Assembly: GCA_017617065.1 (NCBI GenBank)
Contig: JAFZWP010000001.1
Location: 181,209-245,208, forward strand
Direction of reading: 5' to 3'
Origin: Bacilli bacterium
Lineage (GTDB): Bacteria; Bacillota_I; Bacilli_A; ML615J-28; CAG-698
Length of the DNA: 64,000 nt
Each line of letters begins with the position of its first letter. Position 1 is the stretch's first letter. The notes under the pieces were generated by a model that was not told where the DNA came from, made no database searches, and saw only the letters and a list, made by a program, of their open reading frames with translations. Below, piece after piece: positions 17,418-26,840 of the stretch. The translations under genes were made by a program, and so were the position numbers.

Positions 17418-18056
17418 ATGCCTACTACAACGACTACTTATGTAGATGATTTTAAAATTAATCGGCTTACTAAAGCTTTATATGATGGTATTGCTAATCC
17501 ATCTGCTAATGAATTATATATAGTTACAGATGAGCAAGTTGATTATTCTGAGATTACAAATAAACCTACAATTGGTAGTGCTACATTAACAATTCAAAAA
17601 AATGGTACTACAGTTCAAACTTTTGGAGCTAATGCTACTTCTAATGTAACAGCTAATATTACTGTTCCAACTACTGCCGCTGATATTAATGCACAAGAAA
17701 CATTAGTATCGGGTACAAATATAAAAACAATCAATAATAATTCTTTGTTAGGAAGCGGTAATTTAGATATTGATAGCTTACCTTCACAAAGTGGTCAATC
17801 CGGTAAATTTTTAACAACAGATGGAACAGATGCTAGTTGGGCTGATGTAGATGCATTACCTTCACAATCTGGAAACAGTGGCAAATATTTGACAACAAAT
17901 GGTACAACTGCTAGCTGGAATTCTTTAGCTACTGTTGCAACATCTGGTTCATATAATGATTTAAGTAATAAATTAACACAAGGTACTGGTATAACAATTA
18001 GCAATAATGTAATAAGTACGGATAGAACGGTAGTTACCTTTGTAGAATGGAGTTAA
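17418..18056 (+). CDS. Short tail-fibre protein
   Basis: 212 residues. The N-terminal 60 residues (DDFKINRLTKALYDGI, NELYIVTDEQVDY) are homologous to the start of the 18441 gene and act as a docking domain. Shaft elements follow: TLVSGTNIKTINNNSLLGSG, LPSQSGQSGKFLTTDGT and VATSGSYNDLSNK. The C-terminus RTVVTFVEWS parallels the end of the 12601 protein, and the GGAGT inside its last codons is again the ribosome site for the next gene. Confidence 0.75.
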   Translation: MPTTTTTYVDDFKINRLTKALYDGIANPSANELYIVTDEQVDYSEITNKPTIGSATLTIQKNGTTVQTFGANATSNVTANITVPTTAADINAQETLVSGTNIKTINNNSLLGSGNLDIDSLPSQSGQSGKFLTTDGTDASWADVDALPSQSGNSGKYLTTNGTTASWNSLATVATSGSYNDLSNKLTQGTGITISNNVISTDRTVVTFVEWS

Positions 18057-18060
18057 TATA

Positions 18061-18429
18061 ATGGCATATTTATATGCGGGTACTCAAAAAGTTACTCCAG
18101 TTATAATTAGAGATTATCAAACCGTTACAGTTTCAGGAGCTACTCCAACTGTATCGTTAGAAAATTATACTATATATAATGCTGGTACATTAACATCTTT
18201 GACTATAACTTTACCCTCATCTAATATTCCAACAGATTTTATAGCTCAAATAAATTTTACAAGTGGTTCAACTCCAACTGTAGTAAATGCAGATGGAATG
18301 AAATGGTTTGGTGATAATATAAATGAAAATACAGGTTTTATAGCAAGAGCAAATTGTGAATATAGTATTATGATTTATTACTCGAATAGTTCATTTAGAG
18401 GGGTTATTCAAGGGAGTTCTATAAGTTAA
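18061..18429 (+). CDS. Small fibre tip protein
   Basis: 122 residues. Begins MAYLYAGTQKVTPVII, similar in layout to the start of the LRR protein at 16188, and continues as a beta-rich domain (TVSLENYTIYNAGTLTSLTI). It holds the same position behind an FVEWS-ending fibre that the LRR protein holds behind the FVDWSA-ending fibre, so it may be an alternative tip. Starts four bases after the previous stop. Function inferred from position. Confidence 0.62.
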   Translation: MAYLYAGTQKVTPVIIRDYQTVTVSGATPTVSLENYTIYNAGTLTSLTITLPSSNIPTDFIAQINFTSGSTPTVVNADGMKWFGDNINENTGFIARANCEYSIMIYYSNSSFRGVIQGSSIS

Positions 18430-18440
18430 GGAATAATTAG

Positions 18441-19511
18441 ATGGCAACAACAGAAACTTCAGTAACGCAGTTAAAAATTAATAAGCTTACTAAACAGCAG
18501 TATGAAGGTATTACTACACCCTCGGCTACTGAATTATATTTTGTTAAAGATGAAGCCATCGATTATGGTGATTTGGTTAATACACCAGATTTAGCTACAG
18601 TAGCTACAACAGGTAATTATGAAGATTTAACTAATAAACCAGATATTGCTCAATCTAATTGGAATCAAAATGATTCAACTAAAATTGATTATATTCAAAA
18701 TAAACCAGATATTCCAACTACAACTAGTAGTGTAACTTCTGGTTCAAATGCAGCATTAACATCTGGTGGTGCATATACAAATTTAGTATCAAGTGTTACA
18801 AGTAATGGTAATAATATAATTACAGTTACTAAAGCTGGTACAGCTACTAATTTAGTTATAGATAATGTATCAACAGCTGCTACTGCTACTACAGCAACCA
18901 CTGCTTCTAAATTAGGTAATACAAGTGTTGGTAATAGTACAACGCCTATATATTTAGATGCTGGTGTACCTACAGCTTTAACTTATACAATTGCTAAATC
19001 TGTTCCAGCAGATGCTAAATTTACTGACCATGAATATAGTGTATTTACAGGTGCAAGCTCTAGCTCTGCGGGTACGGCTGGTTTAGTTAAAGCTCCTACT
19101 GCAGGCCAACAGGATTATTATCTAAAAGGTGATGGAAATTGGGCAGTTGTTCCTACCGCATTACCTTCACAAACAGGACAAGCTGGTAAATATTTAACTA
19201 CCAATGGTACTACAGCATCTTGGTCAACAATAGATATTATTCCTTCACAAACAGGAAATAGTGGTAAGTTTTTAACCACTAACGGTACATCTGTTTCTTG
19301 GGCTACTGTAGATGCTCTTCCATCACAAAGTGGAAATACTGGTAAGTTTTTAACTACTAATGGTACCACTGCTTCTTGGGCAACGGTTGATGCTCTTCCA
19401 AGTCAAACAGGAAATAGTGGTAAATATTTAACAACAAATGGTACTACAGCTAGTTGGGCAGCTTTAACATGGACTTATGATAGTACAACAGAAACATTGA
19501 CAATAGTATAG
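18441..19511 (+). CDS. Tail-fibre protein with tandem 26-residue repeats
   Basis: 356 residues. The N-terminal 60 residues match the docking domain of the 17418 protein (TQLKINKLTKQQYEGI). The centre has NKPDIPTTTSSVTSGS-type shaft sequence. Residues about 241-345 are four tandem 26-residue repeats of the type LPSQTGNSGKFLTTNGT ending in ASWATVD. The C-terminus is a short strand (TYDSTTETLTIV) like the end of the 19522 protein (TYDSTNKRLVFA). Ribosome site AAGGA. Nine bases separate it from the next gene. Confidence 0.75.
   Translation: MATTETSVTQLKINKLTKQQYEGITTPSATELYFVKDEAIDYGDLVNTPDLATVATTGNYEDLTNKPDIAQSNWNQNDSTKIDYIQNKPDIPTTTSSVTSGSNAALTSGGAYTNLVSSVTSNGNNIITVTKAGTATNLVIDNVSTAATATTATTASKLGNTSVGNSTTPIYLDAGVPTALTYTIAKSVPADAKFTDHEYSVFTGASSSSAGTAGLVKAPTAGQQDYYLKGDGNWAVVPTALPSQTGQAGKYLTTNGTTASWSTIDIIPSQTGNSGKFLTTNGTSVSWATVDALPSQSGNTGKFLTTNGTTASWATVDALPSQTGNSGKYLTTNGTTASWAALTWTYDSTTETLTIV
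19161..19472 (+). repeat. Four tandem 78-base coding repeats
   Basis: Inside the 18441 gene, four units of about 78 bases encode nearly the same 26 residues. The units differ at many third codon positions, so protein identity is clearly higher than DNA identity. Confidence 0.75.
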
Positions 19512-19521
19512 GAGAAATAAT

Positions 19522-22467
19522 ATGCCAGTACCAGTAATTGGACCATTATATATTTATATATTACCATCTTCTATAAATGCTAATTCTATTACTATTACAG
19601 TAGATAGTTCTTCTACTACATTTAATTCTAGTATTAGTGGAGAATATTTATTATTAGAAACACGTAGTGATTATAATTGGAATGATATACACACTGTTAA
19701 TGTTTCTTGTGATGGGTATTCATCGGCTTCAGGAACAACTGATACTGATGGTAAAGTTTATATTACATTACAACAAGTTATATATGTATCAAAATTATCT
19801 AACGGTACTACTACGTATGCATTAAAAGATGCTAATGCATATCATCAAGGTGATTTAGCAACAGTTGCTACTTCAGGTTCTTATGATGATTTATCTGATC
19901 AACCTTCATTTAATGGTATAGTTTTAGACAATACAACAAGTACAAGTTATTATGGTGAATCTACTACAGCCGCAGCAACAGTACAAAAAGAAGTATCAAT
20001 TCCTTCTATTACAAAATTAGAAGTAGGTCAAGTGATCATTGTTAAACCTACTATTACATCTACCGTTGCAAATAGTACATTGAAGTTGAATAATTTTGAT
20101 CCATATCCAATGAGATATGGTAGTGCAGCTATTACAACTTCTACAGATAGTATAGTGTGGTATGCTGAAGTTCCAAGTACATTCGTATTTGACGGAACTT
20201 ATTGGCGTTTCGTAAGTCGTGGTGGTGATAATAATACAACCTATACAATTAACTATAGTGTTGATGCAGGTAATTATAAAGCTGGTGTTGGATCATATGC
20301 TATTAGTAGATATTCATTGATGTTACAAAAACCAGATGGTACTTGGGAAAAACCGACAGCGACAAATGCATCATATTCTACAGGAACAACTAAGACTGTA
20401 AATACCACAGGTTTCTTATTAAATGAAATAAGATATTATGGTACTACAACTAATTTAGCTAATGGTGCTTTGGCTGCAAGTAATGTTTGCTTCAATAAAG
20501 CTGCATCAGTTGATATGCGTTATTCAACTAATTGTGGTGGTACTACTACTTGGACAGCTGGTGAATATTTATATTTAGTTGGTAGTATTAATAGTACAGA
20601 TGGTTTATTTTATCTTGATACTACTCAATGGTGGACTAATGCTTTACCTACAACTAATGATGGTAAATTATATATTAGATTAGGTATAGTTTTAACTAGT
20701 GCATCATATACAATGTCTTTATTAGAAGATCGTCCGATATTTTATCATGATGGTACTAAGATTTGTGAATACTTAGAAGCAGATAATAAACAAGATTTAT
20801 TAGTTTCTGGAACTACTATTAAGACAATTAATAATCAGTCTGTATTAGGAAGTGGTAATTTAACAATAGATAGTTTACCAGCTCAATCAGGTAATGCAAA
20901 TAAATTTTTAACAACTGATGGTTCAAGCGCATCTTGGGCAAATCTAGCAACAGTAGCAACTTCTGGTAGTTATAGTGATTTAAGTAATAAACCTACAATA
21001 AATGATTTAACAACTACTGCACAACAAGATGCATTAAATTCTGGTATTACAACTGCATTAGTAACTCAAATTGGTACAAATCAAACAAATATTACAACCA
21101 TTAATAATAAAATACCAAGTGCCGCAACTTCAAGTAATCAATTAGCAGATAAGGCTTTCGTTAATAGTAGTATTAATGCTGTTGCTGCATATTATATTAC
21201 TGCCGATGCAACAGGTAATGCGTTTGCTACTAAAGCTGCTCTAGATGCTGGTCCATATTATCATGATGGAACAGCTAGAACACCTACTGAAAATGATTAT
21301 GCTATAGTATCTGCTGATGAAACGCATAGTAATGCATGTACTCGTTATTCTTATACTGGTAGTCAATGGTCATTTCAATATATAGTTAATGATACACCTT
21401 TTACTCAAGCACAAATTAATGCTATTAATTCTGGCATTACAAGTACATTAGTTTCAAATTATAGTACTCATATTGCAGATACTACAATTCATGTAACTTC
21501 TAGTGATAAAACTACTTGGAATGGAAAGCAAGCTGCAATTACTGGAGCTGCTACAACTATTACTAGTTCAAATTTAACAGCAAGTCGTGCATTAATAAGT
21601 AACAGTAGTGGCAAAGTAGCAGTATCAGATGTTACATCTACAGAGTTGGGGTATCTTGATGGTGTTACATCTGCGATACAAACACAACTTGATAATAAAG
21701 TAGACAAAACAACAAGTAATACTAAAATATACGCAACAACAAATGCAGGTGCACAAACCACTTTAGATTATTCTATTGGCAATGAAGGCGCAACGATTGT
21801 TCAAAGAACTTCTGGTGGCCAAGTTGCTGTTGCACAAACTCCTACAGAAAATACGCATGCTGCATCTAAAAAATATGTTGATGATGGTTTAAGCGGTAAA
21901 GAAGCAACAATCACAGGTGCTGCAACTACAATTACATCTAATGATTTGACTGCAGAATATGCATTGGTAAGTGATAGTAATGGTAAAGTTGCAGTTAGTT
22001 CGGTAACAGCTACTGAATTAGGTTATGTATCTGGTGTTACATCTGCAATTCAAACACAGCTTGATAATAAAGTAGATAAAGTAACCGGTAATTATAAAAT
22101 TTATGGTACAAATAGTTCCGGTGGACAAACTTCATATGGTTTAGCTTCGGGTGCTACTGCTTCTACAATTGCATATCGTGGTACAGGTGGTGTATTACAA
22201 GTTGGTACACCTACTGCTGATGCGCATGCTACTACTAAAAAGTACGTTGATGATAATCTCGCTACTAAACAAGCAACATTGGTATCTGGAACAAATATTA
22301 AAACAGTAAATGGTAATAACTTATTAGGTAGTGGCGATCTTACTTTAGATTGTTTACCTGCTCAATCTGGCAATACTGGAAAATATTTAGCAACAGATGG
22401 AACAGATGCAGCTTGGATGCCAGTAGTAACATATGATAGTACAAATAAAAGATTAGTTTTTGCATAG
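19522..22467 (+). CDS. Long tail-fibre protein (981 residues)
   Basis: Residues 1-110 are an Ig-like beta domain (TITVDSSSTTFNSSISG). Residues about 150-420 are a larger beta domain with an aromatic core (RYSLMLQKPDGTWEKP, WTAGEYLYLVGSIN) of the kind found in many gut-phage fibres. The rest is shaft: VATSGSYSDLSNKPT, the block LADKAFVNSS to VTSSDKTTW shared with the 12601 gene, ELGYLDGVTSAIQTQLDNKV units and VGTPTADAHATTKKYVDD spacers. The ribosome site GGAGAAATAAT precedes the ATG. Short overlap-free spacing to neighbours suggests one transcript from 10899 to 24372. Confidence 0.8.
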   Translation: MPVPVIGPLYIYILPSSINANSITITVDSSSTTFNSSISGEYLLLETRSDYNWNDIHTVNVSCDGYSSASGTTDTDGKVYITLQQVIYVSKLSNGTTTYALKDANAYHQGDLATVATSGSYDDLSDQPSFNGIVLDNTTSTSYYGESTTAAATVQKEVSIPSITKLEVGQVIIVKPTITSTVANSTLKLNNFDPYPMRYGSAAITTSTDSIVWYAEVPSTFVFDGTYWRFVSRGGDNNTTYTINYSVDAGNYKAGVGSYAISRYSLMLQKPDGTWEKPTATNASYSTGTTKTVNTTGFLLNEIRYYGTTTNLANGALAASNVCFNKAASVDMRYSTNCGGTTTWTAGEYLYLVGSINSTDGLFYLDTTQWWTNALPTTNDGKLYIRLGIVLTSASYTMSLLEDRPIFYHDGTKICEYLEADNKQDLLVSGTTIKTINNQSVLGSGNLTIDSLPAQSGNANKFLTTDGSSASWANLATVATSGSYSDLSNKPTINDLTTTAQQDALNSGITTALVTQIGTNQTNITTINNKIPSAATSSNQLADKAFVNSSINAVAAYYITADATGNAFATKAALDAGPYYHDGTARTPTENDYAIVSADETHSNACTRYSYTGSQWSFQYIVNDTPFTQAQINAINSGITSTLVSNYSTHIADTTIHVTSSDKTTWNGKQAAITGAATTITSSNLTASRALISNSSGKVAVSDVTSTELGYLDGVTSAIQTQLDNKVDKTTSNTKIYATTNAGAQTTLDYSIGNEGATIVQRTSGGQVAVAQTPTENTHAASKKYVDDGLSGKEATITGAATTITSNDLTAEYALVSDSNGKVAVSSVTATELGYVSGVTSAIQTQLDNKVDKVTGNYKIYGTNSSGGQTSYGLASGATASTIAYRGTGGVLQVGTPTADAHATTKKYVDDNLATKQATLVSGTNIKTVNGNNLLGSGDLTLDCLPAQSGNTGKYLATDGTDAAWMPVVTYDSTNKRLVFA

Positions 22468-22479
22468 AGGTAATAAATA

Positions 22480-23415
22480 ATGGCTTATGAAAGAGACTCG
22501 CAAGAAGATTTAGTATGGGATTCACAAGAAGGTGAGTATGTTCCTGCTGGTGGCGAAGAATTTACGTTAACTATTAGTCCTACTCCTTCTGATGCTACTG
22601 TAACTTTAACGGCAGCTGGATATACACAAAGTGGTAATGCAATTACTGTAATTGATGGTACCACCGTATCTTATTCTGTAGCTAAAACTGGTTATACAAC
22701 TGTTTATGGTGCAGTTACAGTTACTGCAACAAATACTATTCCTGTTACCTTAACTGCTGCAAGACCTATTGTAGAAGAAAGTTCTATTGGTACTACAGTA
22801 TATGATATTCATGGAAAAGCAATTAAAAATAAAAATACGGTAAGTTCTGACGAATATATTTATAATTGGGTTGGTACATTAGCACAATATACTGCACAAG
22901 ATATTGAGCATACACATCCTGATTGGGTTTGCTTAATTACAGATGATCAAGGTACAAATGCTGGTATTGGTAATAGCTATACAAGAACTGAAGTGGATAG
23001 TTTAATTGCTAGTGTATTTACAGATTTATATCCGATAGGTTCATTATATTTTGGTACACAATCTACATGTCCATTAACAACACTTATACCTGGTTCTACT
23101 TGGGTATTAGTTGCTCAAGATAGAAGTATTCAAGGTTCAAGTACTAATCATGCAGCAGGTACTACAATAGAAGCTGGATTACCTAATATTACTGGTACTA
23201 TTTCACCACAAGTGTCTACATTTACAGCTAAATCTGCAACAGGTGCATTTGTTACTTCTGATGATAGTACAATACATGATGGTTCATACATTGGTTCAGC
23301 AACAGCACAATATGGTTATGATTTTGATGCATCTCGCTCATCTTCTATTTATGGTGCATCTTCAACAGTACAGCCAGCAGTATATGTATCTAATATATGG
23401 AGAAGAACTGCTTAA
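22480..23415 (+). CDS. PEGA-repeat and collar-type tail-fibre protein
   Basis: 311 residues. Residues about 25-90 are a PEGA-like beta repeat (LTISPTPSDATVTL and TVSYSVAKTGY) also found in the - strand BspA-like protein at 31587. Residues about 180-311 (DLYPIGSLYFG, STWVLVAQDRSIQGSS, IEAGLPNITG and a final VYVSNIWRRTA) form a tail-collar or baseplate-fibre tip domain that is very common in gut phages. Ribosome site AGAGGTAAT. The next gene starts one base after the stop. Confidence 0.78.
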   Translation: MAYERDSQEDLVWDSQEGEYVPAGGEEFTLTISPTPSDATVTLTAAGYTQSGNAITVIDGTTVSYSVAKTGYTTVYGAVTVTATNTIPVTLTAARPIVEESSIGTTVYDIHGKAIKNKNTVSSDEYIYNWVGTLAQYTAQDIEHTHPDWVCLITDDQGTNAGIGNSYTRTEVDSLIASVFTDLYPIGSLYFGTQSTCPLTTLIPGSTWVLVAQDRSIQGSSTNHAAGTTIEAGLPNITGTISPQVSTFTAKSATGAFVTSDDSTIHDGSYIGSATAQYGYDFDASRSSSIYGASSTVQPAVYVSNIWRRTA

Positions 23416-23416
23416 T

Positions 23417-23683
23417 ATGAAAACGATAATACTCTATTCACCAATTACTAAGTCAGAGCATTTAATATGTTTAGATCAAGTAATATATTTATATGAGATT
23501 ACAAACAAAAGATCTAAATATTTTGGTTGTATAGAGATGAGGTTTGAAGATGGTTCTACACAGATATTTAAAGCAAACTATGTAGATGTCGTAGAAGCAT
23601 TTGTGGTACATACATGGTTAGAAAGTGTATGGAATAGTATAGTTTGGTGGATTAAAAGTAAAAAACTAAAGAGAAAAAAATGA
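23417..23683 (+). CDS. Unknown small protein
   Basis: 88 residues with a strand-rich start (MKTIILYSPITKSEHL) and a tryptophan-rich, basic end (VWNSIVWWIKSKKLKRKK) that could be membrane-associated. A longer frame is open from 23243, but that part overlaps the conserved end of the previous gene, so the ATG at 23417 is chosen. GGAGAAG lies 12 bases upstream. The stop overlaps the next start (ATGA). No family recognised. Confidence 0.6.
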   Translation: MKTIILYSPITKSEHLICLDQVIYLYEITNKRSKYFGCIEMRFEDGSTQIFKANYVDVVEAFVVHTWLESVWNSIVWWIKSKKLKRKK

Positions 23684-24372
23684 GTATACGTAAAGGTTCA
23701 ACTGTTATTGCTAGTTATATTTCAGATGGTGATGTAGTACACAGAACTGGTACAGAAACTATTTCTGGAGTAAAAACATTTAAGAATATACCCGTTTTAG
23801 GTACATATGAAGATAATACTGTTGAAGGTGGAGAGATTTGGTTTCAAAAGGGTGATACAGATCCAGTACTTGATAGTATTGTTAAAGTAGATGTATATAA
23901 TGGATTATTTAGAATTTTTGGTTCCGTTAGTGGTACAACAGTTTTACCTTTTCAAATAGATTTTGCTAATAATAAAATTATGGGTACTGCAACTACAGCA
24001 CTTTGGGCTGACTTGGCAGAAAAATATCAATCTGATCAAGAATATCCTATTGGTACCTTAATTTGCTTTGGTGGTGAAAAAGATATAACTGTAGCTAAAG
24101 TAAATTGTAATGGTGTTATATCTGATAAACCAGGTTATTTACTTGATGCTGATTTAGAAAATGCACAACCTGTTGCATTAGTTGGTAAAACACCAATTCG
24201 TATATTAGGTAAAGTTAAAAAATTTGATCGAATTGCATTAGATTCAGAAAATCCTGGTATAGGTAAAGTACAAACTACATCAGATGAAAAGGTTATTGCA
24301 ATAGCTTTAGAAGCTTCAGAAATTGAAGAAGAAAAGCTTGTTTTGTGTGTAACCAAATTCAATTTAGATTAG
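23680..24372 (+). CDS. Tail-fibre protein with WADLAE C-terminal domain
   Basis: 230 residues. The N-terminus MSIRKGSTVIA copies that of the 98-residue protein at 10899. The middle (GTETISGVKTFKNIPV) is a shaft or head element. The last 125 residues, from ALWADLAEKYQSDQEY to the end, form a beta domain shared with the end of the 24445 protein; in other phages this domain closes trimeric fibres and may act as a folding or cleavage unit. Starts within the previous stop (ATGA). Last gene before a new promoter motif. Confidence 0.76.
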   Translation: MSIRKGSTVIASYISDGDVVHRTGTETISGVKTFKNIPVLGTYEDNTVEGGEIWFQKGDTDPVLDSIVKVDVYNGLFRIFGSVSGTTVLPFQIDFANNKIMGTATTALWADLAEKYQSDQEYPIGTLICFGGEKDITVAKVNCNGVISDKPGYLLDADLENAQPVALVGKTPIRILGKVKKFDRIALDSENPGIGKVQTTSDEKVIAIALEASEIEEEKLVLCVTKFNLD

Positions 24373-24390
24373 AAAACTAATAGTAAAAGT

Positions 24391-24405
24391 AGTTCTATTA
24401 TATAG
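24391..24405 (+). promoter_or_regulatory. Phage promoter motif, partly palindromic
   Basis: AGTTCTATTATATAG, 39 bases before the start at 24445. TTCTATT (24393-24399) is the reverse complement of AATAGAA (24407-24413), so a partial motif also reads on the other strand. Confidence 0.62.
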
Positions 24406-24444
24406 CAATAGAATTTCCAAAATTTTAATAAAGAGATAGCTCAG

Positions 24445-26820
24445 ATGCAAGTTTCAAGAAATGCGTTACAATCATATCCTCAGTTAGCAGGTCAAAATAA
24501 TAGTTATTATTTTCGTACAAGAAATGAAAGAAATGCTTATTTTAGTAATACTGCTAGTATAAGTGTAGGTCAATTGTGTGCAGTTGGTGGAGATCCAACA
24601 AGTAACAATTGGGAAATGCCTGAATGGGAAGCTGAATTATATAATGGTACTAACTGGGAAGTTGTAGGATTAGATAGTAACTTTGCTTTAATTGTTACCA
24701 ATGAAGGTATTAAAGCTTTAGCTAATGCATCAAATGGTACATATAAATTTGAATTGTCTCGTATTGCAATTAAACAAACTTCTGTTGGTGCAGGTGTAGA
24801 TGTTGCAGCTTGGACAAAAGATAACTTTTTATATCCATATACAGATATTTGTTTAGATACATATAATATTGGTAATACTACATTTACTATTGCAAATAAT
24901 ATATCTAGCCGTACTAATTTATTAAATGGTGGATTACAATTTACATTAAGTTTAGGTCTAGATTGTATTGGTCAAAAATTAGCTACTCCTACAACAAACA
25001 GTACTCCTACTGAAACAGAATTTGAAGTAGCAGTTATTGGTTTATTTGTATATAATCAAACTTCTGGTGGTGAAGTATTATTTGCTGTTGCTAATTTACC
25101 TGGACCAGTTGAAAAGGTTGCAACTACACCTACTCGTATTGGTAATATGTTAAAATTCTATTTGAATACAACATTATCAAATTTGAGTACTGTTATTAAT
25201 ACGACTGCTGTTATGGATTCTGTAAATAGTGTACCAGAAGTGCAAACAGATGATGATATTACAGATACATATGATGGTGTACATTCTCCATATAATTTAT
25301 ATTTAGTAGATAATTATTCTGGTACTAATATTCCAGCAATTGCAGTAAGAAAAGGCTCTGATTTATCTACAGATACACCTATTAGATGGACATATTTTAC
25401 ACCAACTGATGATACATTAGATGTAAGTAGTGATAATATAGGCGCTAGCTTAAGTAATTATATGATTGCAGCTTGGGATACTACTGAAGAAAAGTATGTT
25501 GCAGCAGATGGTAAAAATACAGATAGAACACAGCAATTAACAGGTCTTTATACAACAAATTCAATTATTTATGCTGGTACTGTTACAAATCAAGCTGTGC
25601 CTTATAGCTATGCAGTAACACTTAATAATACAAATGCTGCAGGTTATGCACCAGGTCAAACAGTTTATTATAGAGCTACAAATGCTAGTAACCAAAGTGT
25701 TTTGTTTGCAATTCATATCTTAACGATTGATGTTGATTCAGGTAAGCCAGATGTTCCATATTATATTACTCCAGCAACTGGTAGTACTTTGTTATCATTG
25801 AGTGGTAATTATCCATTATATAATAATACAGAATGTACAGATCCAGATAGTAAAGGTTTAATGCTAACAAGTATCACATCTGTTGAAAATACTAACATTG
25901 TATGGAATTTTCCAGTCTCTTGGATTGATAAACCATTATATGCAGATTATGATCATAGTGGAGAATCGAGCACTGTTTGGAATAATTATTGTACAAATGT
26001 ATTAGAATTAGCTCCAGATTCTCCTGAAAGACAACAACGTAATCGCTGCGGATTATTTACAATTGCAGAGACTTTGATGTTCGTTGGCTGGTGTTTAGGT
26101 AGTAATAGTATAAGATTGGCATTAGACTTACGTAATGAAGCAACATATGCTACTTATGGTACAACTCGTTATGCTACTCAAGCAGAAGTTAATGATGTAG
26201 CACATGCAGGAGAAGCTCGTAAAGTTACAGCTGTTACACCAAAAGAATTAAAAGCTAATTATTTTCAAATAAACGCACCTTTAGGTAATACAGGTGATTA
26301 TTATGTACAAGATGGTACACATGCTGGACCAGTTGTAGTTGATTCGTATACTAAATTCAATCATACGATTATAGGTTCTGGTATGTCCGCACCTTCTACT
26401 TGGAATGATAGTATTTCATTCTATGGTATGTCATATCGTGCAATGTGGGCCGACTTAGCAGAATATTATAAATCAGATAGAGTATATCCAGGTGGTACAT
26501 TAATTTGTTTTGGTAGTGGTGTAAATGAAATAACAATGGCTAAAACAGAATGTAATGGTATTATTTCTACAAAACCTGGTTATCAATTGGGTGAAAAGAA
26601 TACAGAATTAGATTTACCTGTTGCGTTGTGTGGAAGAGTTCCTGTATTGTTTGCACAAGATTGTGTACCTCAATTTGGTGATAGAATTTATTTATCTAAG
26701 ACTACTCCAGGTAAAGCATCCACTGTTCCTAATGGTAAATGCTTAGGTAAAATTATAGATAAAAGTGAACATTTAGATCAAAAGTTATCTATTATGTGTG
26801 TTGTAAAAATTGAGTTTTAA
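24445..26820 (+). CDS. Tail-fibre protein (791 residues)
   Basis: A structural fibre protein with mostly beta sequence. The first 230 residues (SYPQLAGQNNSYYFRTRNER, VGGDPTSNNWEMPEWEAELY) are a globular N-terminal part not seen in the other fibres. Residues about 540-600 hold a helical YATQAEVNDVAHAGEARKVT stretch typical of fibre trimer spacers, followed by the WADLAEYYKSDRVYP domain shared with the 23680 protein. The ribosome site is weak (AAAGAGATAGC). It has its own promoter motif. Probably a separate fibre or a whisker-like component. Confidence 0.76.
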   Translation: MQVSRNALQSYPQLAGQNNSYYFRTRNERNAYFSNTASISVGQLCAVGGDPTSNNWEMPEWEAELYNGTNWEVVGLDSNFALIVTNEGIKALANASNGTYKFELSRIAIKQTSVGAGVDVAAWTKDNFLYPYTDICLDTYNIGNTTFTIANNISSRTNLLNGGLQFTLSLGLDCIGQKLATPTTNSTPTETEFEVAVIGLFVYNQTSGGEVLFAVANLPGPVEKVATTPTRIGNMLKFYLNTTLSNLSTVINTTAVMDSVNSVPEVQTDDDITDTYDGVHSPYNLYLVDNYSGTNIPAIAVRKGSDLSTDTPIRWTYFTPTDDTLDVSSDNIGASLSNYMIAAWDTTEEKYVAADGKNTDRTQQLTGLYTTNSIIYAGTVTNQAVPYSYAVTLNNTNAAGYAPGQTVYYRATNASNQSVLFAIHILTIDVDSGKPDVPYYITPATGSTLLSLSGNYPLYNNTECTDPDSKGLMLTSITSVENTNIVWNFPVSWIDKPLYADYDHSGESSTVWNNYCTNVLELAPDSPERQQRNRCGLFTIAETLMFVGWCLGSNSIRLALDLRNEATYATYGTTRYATQAEVNDVAHAGEARKVTAVTPKELKANYFQINAPLGNTGDYYVQDGTHAGPVVVDSYTKFNHTIIGSGMSAPSTWNDSISFYGMSYRAMWADLAEYYKSDRVYPGGTLICFGSGVNEITMAKTECNGIISTKPGYQLGEKNTELDLPVALCGRVPVLFAQDCVPQFGDRIYLSKTTPGKASTVPNGKCLGKIIDKSEHLDQKLSIMCVVKIEF

Positions 26821-26840
26821 AATAATAAGGATAATAAAAA

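Noticed and set aside
19161..19472. CRISPR array or VNTR-type non-coding repeat
   Set aside because: Repeats are in frame, 78 bases, coding and without unique spacers. No CRISPR array was seen elsewhere.
23243..23416. Long upstream extension of the 88-residue gene
   Set aside because: This part overlaps the conserved end of the collar-type fibre in another frame and is methionine- and leucine-rich by chance.
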